DNA from: Candidatus Kapaibacterium sp.
GTDB taxonomy: Bacteria; Bacteroidota; Ignavibacteria; Kapaibacteriales; UBA2268
DNA: 11,050 nt
Assembly (NCBI GenBank): GCA_030835065.1
Contig: JAUQWR010000837.1
Location: 1-11,050, forward strand
Reading direction: 5' to 3'
The notes under the pieces: generated by a model
Seen by the model: the letters and a program-made list of their open reading frames with translations, nothing else
What the model was told of the DNA's origin: nothing
The model's database searches: none
Program-made: the position numbers and the translations under genes
In this document: one piece after another, positions 7,124-11,050 of the stretch
How positions within the stretch are numbered: the first letter of the stretch is position 1
Layout of the letters: every line of letters starts with the position of its first letter

Positions 7124-9004
7124 TCAAAAATAAATTGCTGTTTGTAAAAAAACGTTCACAACAGAATTTTGTTTTAAATTGTTGTTGTATCTAAATTCAT
7201 ACCAACCGGAAAGATTAACGAATGAACGGTCAAAAAAGTTCAAATTCAAACTAAACTCCGGTCCAAATATCAAATTATCTGATTTTAATTCTGGAGGCAG
7301 ACCACTTTTGGCTATTGGTTTGCTTGTCATTCTATAAATTCTATAACCTAAACCAATTCTTGATGATTTATGACTATATACATATAAATTCTTTAAAAAA
7401 AGTTCTGATTTAGAGGTTTGGGGTTTCTCAGAAAAATCTTTCCAATACAAAACAGAATTTTCTGAATATCTAGTATTTAACTGGAAATATGTAGATATTG
7501 ATTTATATATATTTATATCAATTGAATCCCGCCAAGACAAAGTTCGGTAACTGTAACTCTTAATATTAACACTTTTATTTTCATAATCAAATACAGTGTA
7601 ATTTGCTAAAACTTCAAAACTTGGAGAAAAACTTATATTGTCTGACTTATAAAATATCTGTTGCGAAAGCCTGTATATATACCACCATTTATTTTCAGCA
7701 CTTCTTTGCGATTTTAGATAAACTTTATGGGAATTAAATATATCAAGATTGATTCTTGCAGATAATCTTGAATTGAGTGAATGATGATAGTAAAGACCTA
7801 TAAAGTTAGCAGATTCGTCATTATCTGAATTATTATCTTCAGAAGGTGTATCATATCTTGTTATTGATTTTAAATATGATATACCTAAAGTATCTGAATC
7901 ACTTATTTTATAATTTGATTTATAAAATAATCTCAAAGCAGATTGTTGATTATTTCCTATAGTTCCTTCTTTTCGGATTATTGATAATTGTTCGTCACTC
8001 AATTCATTATTAGTTTTTTCGAAAGTATATTCTTCATTCCAATTTCGTATTCCGATAGAAAGTCTCTGAGAAGTAAAACCTAAATTGGCATTAAAGTCTA
8101 TATCTGTATTTATTGTAGTTTGACTTTGATTTCTTCTAATCATACTACTAATATTATTTTGAATACTTTTTCTATAAGATCTAGCGATATTGGAATTGTC
8201 ATAATTGAATTTTAGAGCACCGCTAAGCCAATCAAGCATTGAATATGATCCTGAAAAATCGAAAATATAATGGTTCTCAATTCTTCTTTCTATTGCTTGT
8301 TGATTTAAATCAATAAAATTATTTAAAATGTCTAATGAATGTCGATTGTAAATAAATCCCATATCAAAAAAATCAGCATTCTCGAAAAATTTATTAAGTC
8401 TTGAATTTAAATTTAAGTCAATTATTTTTCTATTATCATCTAAACTCAAATATCCGGATTTTAGGTTGGATTTGAAAGAGTAACCTTCTAATTCGATGTC
8501 TTCAATGTTATAATTTAAAATATATTTTGAACCTTTAGAATCAATATTAATTTGCTTGTATTTTGAGAGGCCAAAAAGAAATTCAATATTGTTTAGGTCA
8601 GAAAAATTATATTTTGTTCCAATAAGACCATTGATATCCGATAATTCGCTATTGCCTAATGTTTTTGTATTAGACGAATAGTAATAGTTTTGCATTACTG
8701 CAAGATCTAAACCAGCAAAAAGTTTATAATTGTAATTCAGATTAAAATTATTTTCATCAGCAAAAGATACTCCAGCAGCTTCGATAGCATCACCTGAGTA
8801 ATCCTGAAACAAAGTCAATTTGTGGTTTTCATTTTCCCATTTAGTGTTTGCTCTAAGAAAAAAATGGTGAGTATTGATTATCTTATCGACACCCATTATT
8901 ATACTACTTTTTGTCGAGTCTTGTGATAATAATATATCAAATTGACTGAACATGAGCGTAATACATGCAAATATGAAATAATATGTTTTGTTAGCTATTA
9001 TCAA
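7124..9004 (-). CDS. Putative outer-membrane beta-barrel protein of unknown family
   Basis: I do not recognise the family. The 626-residue product starts with a signal peptide (residues 1 to about 28: Lys6, then YYFIFACITLMF, cleavage near LLSQ-DS). The mature part is almost entirely amphipathic strands with alternating aromatic residues and Asn/Ser/Asp-rich turns. It ends in VNVFLQTAIYF, whose terminal Phe fits the beta-signal recognised by the BAM complex. It has no plug, TonB box or OmpA-like domain, so it is more likely a porin-like or structural barrel than a TonB receptor. The start must be the TTG at 9002-9004: the frame is closed by TGA two codons upstream, and the first ATG (8951-8953) would remove the charged start of the signal peptide. 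The start lies inside the 3' end of flbD (14-base overlap) without a Shine-Dalgarno, so translation probably depends on flbD. The downstream RsbW-like gene follows within a few bases. Confidence 0.78.
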   Translation of the reverse strand: MIIANKTYYFIFACITLMFSQFDILLSQDSTKSSIIMGVDKIINTHHFFLRANTKWENENHKLTLFQDYSGDAIEAAGVSFADENNFNLNYNYKLFAGLDLAVMQNYYYSSNTKTLGNSELSDINGLIGTKYNFSDLNNIEFLFGLSKYKQINIDSKGSKYILNYNIEDIELEGYSFKSNLKSGYLSLDDNRKIIDLNLNSRLNKFFENADFFDMGFIYNRHSLDILNNFIDLNQQAIERRIENHYIFDFSGSYSMLDWLSGALKFNYDNSNIARSYRKSIQNNISSMIRRNQSQTTINTDIDFNANLGFTSQRLSIGIRNWNEEYTFEKTNNELSDEQLSIIRKEGTIGNNQQSALRLFYKSNYKISDSDTLGISYLKSITRYDTPSEDNNSDNDESANFIGLYYHHSLNSRLSARINLDIFNSHKVYLKSQRSAENKWWYIYRLSQQIFYKSDNISFSPSFEVLANYTVFDYENKSVNIKSYSYRTLSWRDSIDINIYKSISTYFQLNTRYSENSVLYWKDFSEKPQTSKSELFLKNLYVYSHKSSRIGLGYRIYRMTSKPIAKSGLPPELKSDNLIFGPEFSLNLNFFDRSFVNLSGWYEFRYNNNLKQNSVVNVFLQTAIYF

Positions 9005-9206
9005 ATTGCTTCAAATCTAATAAATGCTTAAAACATTGTCTTTTGTAATCAACAACCAGCTGCACAATTTCGTGATAGGATTCTTTAACAATAAAGAACT
9101 TACCGGATTTAAGGCAAATCCTTGAATCATGGGCAGTTTCGATAGTTTCAATTTCATCTGCATTGATAGTGATCAAACTGTTGTCAATTTTTGTTAAAGT
9201 AACCAT
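8991..9206 (-). CDS. flbD: FlbD-family flagellar protein
   Basis: This 71-residue protein matches the small FlbD/SwrD family: MVTLTKIDNSLITINADEIETIE at the start, the central DSRICLKSGKFFIVKES (27-43), and a helical tail with VDYKR (52-56). The family consensus is a hydrophobic start, an N-x-D-x-I-x-x-IE core, an L-x-x-GK-x-x-x-VKES segment and a closing helix. The Bacillus homologue SwrD increases flagellar motor power, and in many genomes the gene sits beside motA/motB and hook genes; none are seen here. No signal peptide or membrane span is present. An AGAGGT Shine-Dalgarno overlaps the acylase stop codon, and the 3' end overlaps the barrel gene, so it is embedded in the minus-strand operon. 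The assignment rests on the motif pattern in a short protein. Confidence 0.82.
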   Translation of the reverse strand: MVTLTKIDNSLITINADEIETIETAHDSRICLKSGKFFIVKESYHEIVQLVVDYKRQCFKHLLDLKQFDNS

Positions 9207-9210
9207 TGTG

Positions 9211-9216
9211 ACCTCT
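9211..9216 (-). promoter_or_regulatory. flbD ribosome binding site overlapping the acylase stop codon
   Basis: On the minus strand AGAGGT lies four bases before the flbD ATG, and its first two bases form the end of the TAG stop of the acylase gene. A ribosome terminating on the acylase message would sit on the flbD initiation region, so translational coupling is likely. Confidence 0.6.
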
Positions 9217-11050
9217 ATTCGGGATTGATTAATGTTCTCAAAATAAACTCAGCAGAAGGAGTCTTTTTGCATGAAATTTTTATATATCCGCCATTCAACC
9301 ATAATTGTACCTGATTTGAATAATTTTGACTCATTGGATCCCCGGAAATACCACCGGGCATACTGGTATAAACAAAATTATCGCCCATATCAGTTATAAA
9401 TCTGACTGAAGAACCAATTATTGCTTTATATGAATCATTTATTCTATATTCAGTATTATTCAATGTAGTGCTATTACCACCAATTTCAATACCAGAAATT
9501 GTAACTGTAGGTTTGATAAAACTATTGGAACTTAGAATATGGTTTAGAGTCAATGTATGTAGCTTGCCATAAGACCATCTTTGAGGGTAATCTCCTTTAA
9601 AAGAAGTATCAAGTTCGGCAACAGCATCTTTAAAACTTTTAATAACAGTATAATCTCTGTGTTCTCTATCAGATGTTTTTACATTGTCGAAAAGTATATT
9701 ATCCGGCTCGTCACATAATTCCATAATTTTTCTTAATGATAAATTGGAAATCATAGTATAGTTTTTCAGAAGTCGATTTCCTAATTCATCTTCGAAAGTG
9801 TTGTTTATTAATTTATTCAGGAAAACATTATAAATCGAGGCAGCCTGAGAGCCGGGAGTCATAATATAGTCCCATTTTTTTAGTATAGCAAACGAAGTTC
9901 TCTCTTTTCCACTAAGCAGATGCTCGTATTTATAAAAAATTGGCATAAGCTTTTTCATCATTTCACGAGCATAAGGCGAGAGATAGTCGTTTTGCATATA
10001 TTGAGCATCTCTAATTTCATAATTTTCGCTTACAAAAAGCATTTCTTCAATCCTCTCTATTCTCGAAGCAGGCTCCCAATGCGAAGATAGATAAAATTGA
10101 CTTTCTCTTAGAGTTTTATTATTTGCAGAAGCAACAAAACCTTTTTCAGGATTGAGCTGCTTAGGCATATCTTTGCCCGTGTAGTATCCATACCAATCAG
10201 AATTGCTGCCCGAATTAGGGAAATTTGGATTATTTCCTATATTACGTTTAGGTATATATCCACAAGGTGCAACTCCAATATTACCAAGTTTATCAGCAAA
10301 TGTAAAATTAAGTGCCGGAGCCGACCACATTTCGGCTGCATGAACAAAGTCATTCCAATTTTTTGAAGTGTTTATTTTATAAATTGCTAATATATTATCT
10401 GAATTTTCTCTAGCTGTCCATCTATACGTAATTGCATTAGATTTTAAATATTTATTATTTCCATTATTAAAATAATGAGCATCAGATATAATTGGAGATC
10501 GTTCAGTTTTTCTGAAGTAGTAAATATAATCCTGATTGTTTTTAATTTTGATAGTATCAGCAATATAAGTAATCAATTTTTTTGAAGAATCAGATTGATA
10601 ATAATACTTGCCACTTGGATCAATTTTTTCGATGAAAAAATCACAATCATCAAGCATCATATTTGTAACACCCCAAGATATAAAATCATTTCTTCCTGTC
10701 ATAAATAAAGGTAGTCCGGGCATAGTATTGCCAATAATATTAAAATTGGAAGAACTAACATGCATTTGAATCCATTTGGCAGGAAGTCCGAATGAAAGGT
10801 GAGGATCATTTGCAAATACAGTAGAATAATTGCCATGTTTTTTCTTCATTGCCCAAACATTGCTGCCGATTGATGAACCGGAAAATCCAAGGAATTCTCT
10901 CACTTTCTGTATATCCTCAACTAATCCATCATTAATGCTAAGAGAGCCATTAGGAATTGGTTTATTAGTATCGGAAGTCGGCACAAAATTTATTTTATTG
11001 TCTAATACACAAGCTGCATGGTTTGGATATTGAGGTATAAACTTGCTGGC
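9215..11050 (-). CDS. Penicillin-acylase-family Ntn-hydrolase (5' partial)
   Basis: The frame is open to the right window edge, giving 611 visible residues; an in-frame GTG at 10984 is an internal Val, not a start. Family members are made as periplasmic precursors that cut themselves so that a serine becomes the N-terminal nucleophile of the beta subunit. Here that residue is Ser63 (codon 10862-10864) in IGS-NVWAMK, so the beta chain would be 549 residues, normal for the family. Other signature elements are FANDPHLSFGLPAKWIQMHV, the MTGRNDFISWGVTN segment, LDDCDFFIEKI (metal-ligand region) and FVASANNK, whose Asn310-Asn311 match the oxyanion-hole Asn region. The signal peptide and most of the alpha chain lie outside the window. 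It should hydrolyse an amide bond releasing an acyl group; beta-lactam, acyl-homoserine-lactone or lipopeptide substrates cannot be told apart. It is the most upstream visible gene of the operon, eight bases before flbD. Confidence 0.92.
   Translation of the reverse strand, partial: ASKFIPQYPNHAACVLDNKINFVPTSDTNKPIPNGSLSINDGLVEDIQKVREFLGFSGSSIGSNVWAMKKKHGNYSTVFANDPHLSFGLPAKWIQMHVSSSNFNIIGNTMPGLPLFMTGRNDFISWGVTNMMLDDCDFFIEKIDPSGKYYYQSDSSKKLITYIADTIKIKNNQDYIYYFRKTERSPIISDAHYFNNGNNKYLKSNAITYRWTARENSDNILAIYKINTSKNWNDFVHAAEMWSAPALNFTFADKLGNIGVAPCGYIPKRNIGNNPNFPNSGSNSDWYGYYTGKDMPKQLNPEKGFVASANNKTLRESQFYLSSHWEPASRIERIEEMLFVSENYEIRDAQYMQNDYLSPYAREMMKKLMPIFYKYEHLLSGKERTSFAILKKWDYIMTPGSQAASIYNVFLNKLINNTFEDELGNRLLKNYTMISNLSLRKIMELCDEPDNILFDNVKTSDREHRDYTVIKSFKDAVAELDTSFKGDYPQRWSYGKLHTLTLNHILSSNSFIKPTVTISGIEIGGNSTTLNNTEYRINDSYKAIIGSSVRFITDMGDNFVYTSMPGGISGDPMSQNYSNQVQLWLNGGYIKISCKKTPSAEFILRTLINPE

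Noticed and set aside
10982..10984. GTG as the start of the acylase gene
   Set aside because: The frame stays open to the window edge, and the family needs a signal peptide and about 200 alpha-subunit residues before the catalytic serine. A start here would leave only 40.
10830..11033. Plus-strand open frame at the right edge
   Set aside because: It is antisense to the catalytic-serine region of the acylase, which is certainly coding.
1..11050. A new defence, mobile or repeat-based system
   Set aside because: No direct-repeat arrays, terminal inverted repeats, transposase, integrase, nuclease, reverse transcriptase or toxin-antitoxin pair was seen.

Overview
The window looks like a chromosomal segment from an AT-rich (about 30% G+C by eye) Gram-negative bacterium of the Bacteroidota/Chlorobiota/Ignavibacteriota kind. 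The signs are two predicted outer-membrane beta-barrel proteins (one a TonB-dependent receptor), a WbqC-family protein, a periplasmic Ntn-hydrolase of the penicillin-acylase type, and a large solute-binding/PAS histidine kinase. A recognisable FlbD-family flagellar gene implies a flagellated lineage. Most classical Bacteroidota lack flagella, so Ignavibacteria/Kapabacteria-like relatives are a better guess. This placement is inference; there is no rRNA or marker gene to settle it.

Layout. Positions 1-2760 (minus strand) encode a sensor histidine kinase whose C-terminus runs off the left edge. It has a signal peptide, a periplasmic family-3 solute-binding domain, one membrane span, GAF, two PAS domains, HisKA and part of the HATPase. 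A 189-base AT-rich gap separates it from a divergent TonB-dependent receptor (2950-4836, plus), which ends in a clear intrinsic terminator (4868-4896). Next, at 4940-6043 (plus), is a two-domain protein with an N-terminal GNAT-like acetyltransferase fused to a WbqC-like domain.

Positions 6040-11050 are a tightly packed minus-strand gene string, read from right to left: a penicillin-acylase-family hydrolase (5' end outside the window), flbD, an unrecognised outer-membrane barrel protein, an RsbW-like serine-kinase/anti-sigma ATPase domain protein, and a stand-alone LON substrate-binding-domain protein. Gaps are 8 bases or less, or the genes overlap, so co-transcription and translational coupling are likely. 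The last gene overlaps the convergent GNAT-WbqC gene by four bases through their stop codons.

How the genes may work together. The kinase/receptor pair could be a divergently transcribed sensing and uptake unit, but only the arrangement supports that. The five-gene string mixes cell-envelope (acylase, barrel), flagellar (FlbD) and regulatory (RsbW-like, LON domain) functions, and no single pathway is evident. I found no RNA genes, mobile elements, CRISPR arrays or long repeats, and no convincing new defence or mobile system. The most unusual items are the GNAT-WbqC fusion, flbD isolated from other flagellar genes and coupled to an unknown barrel gene, and the cysteine-bearing PAS domain of the kinase.
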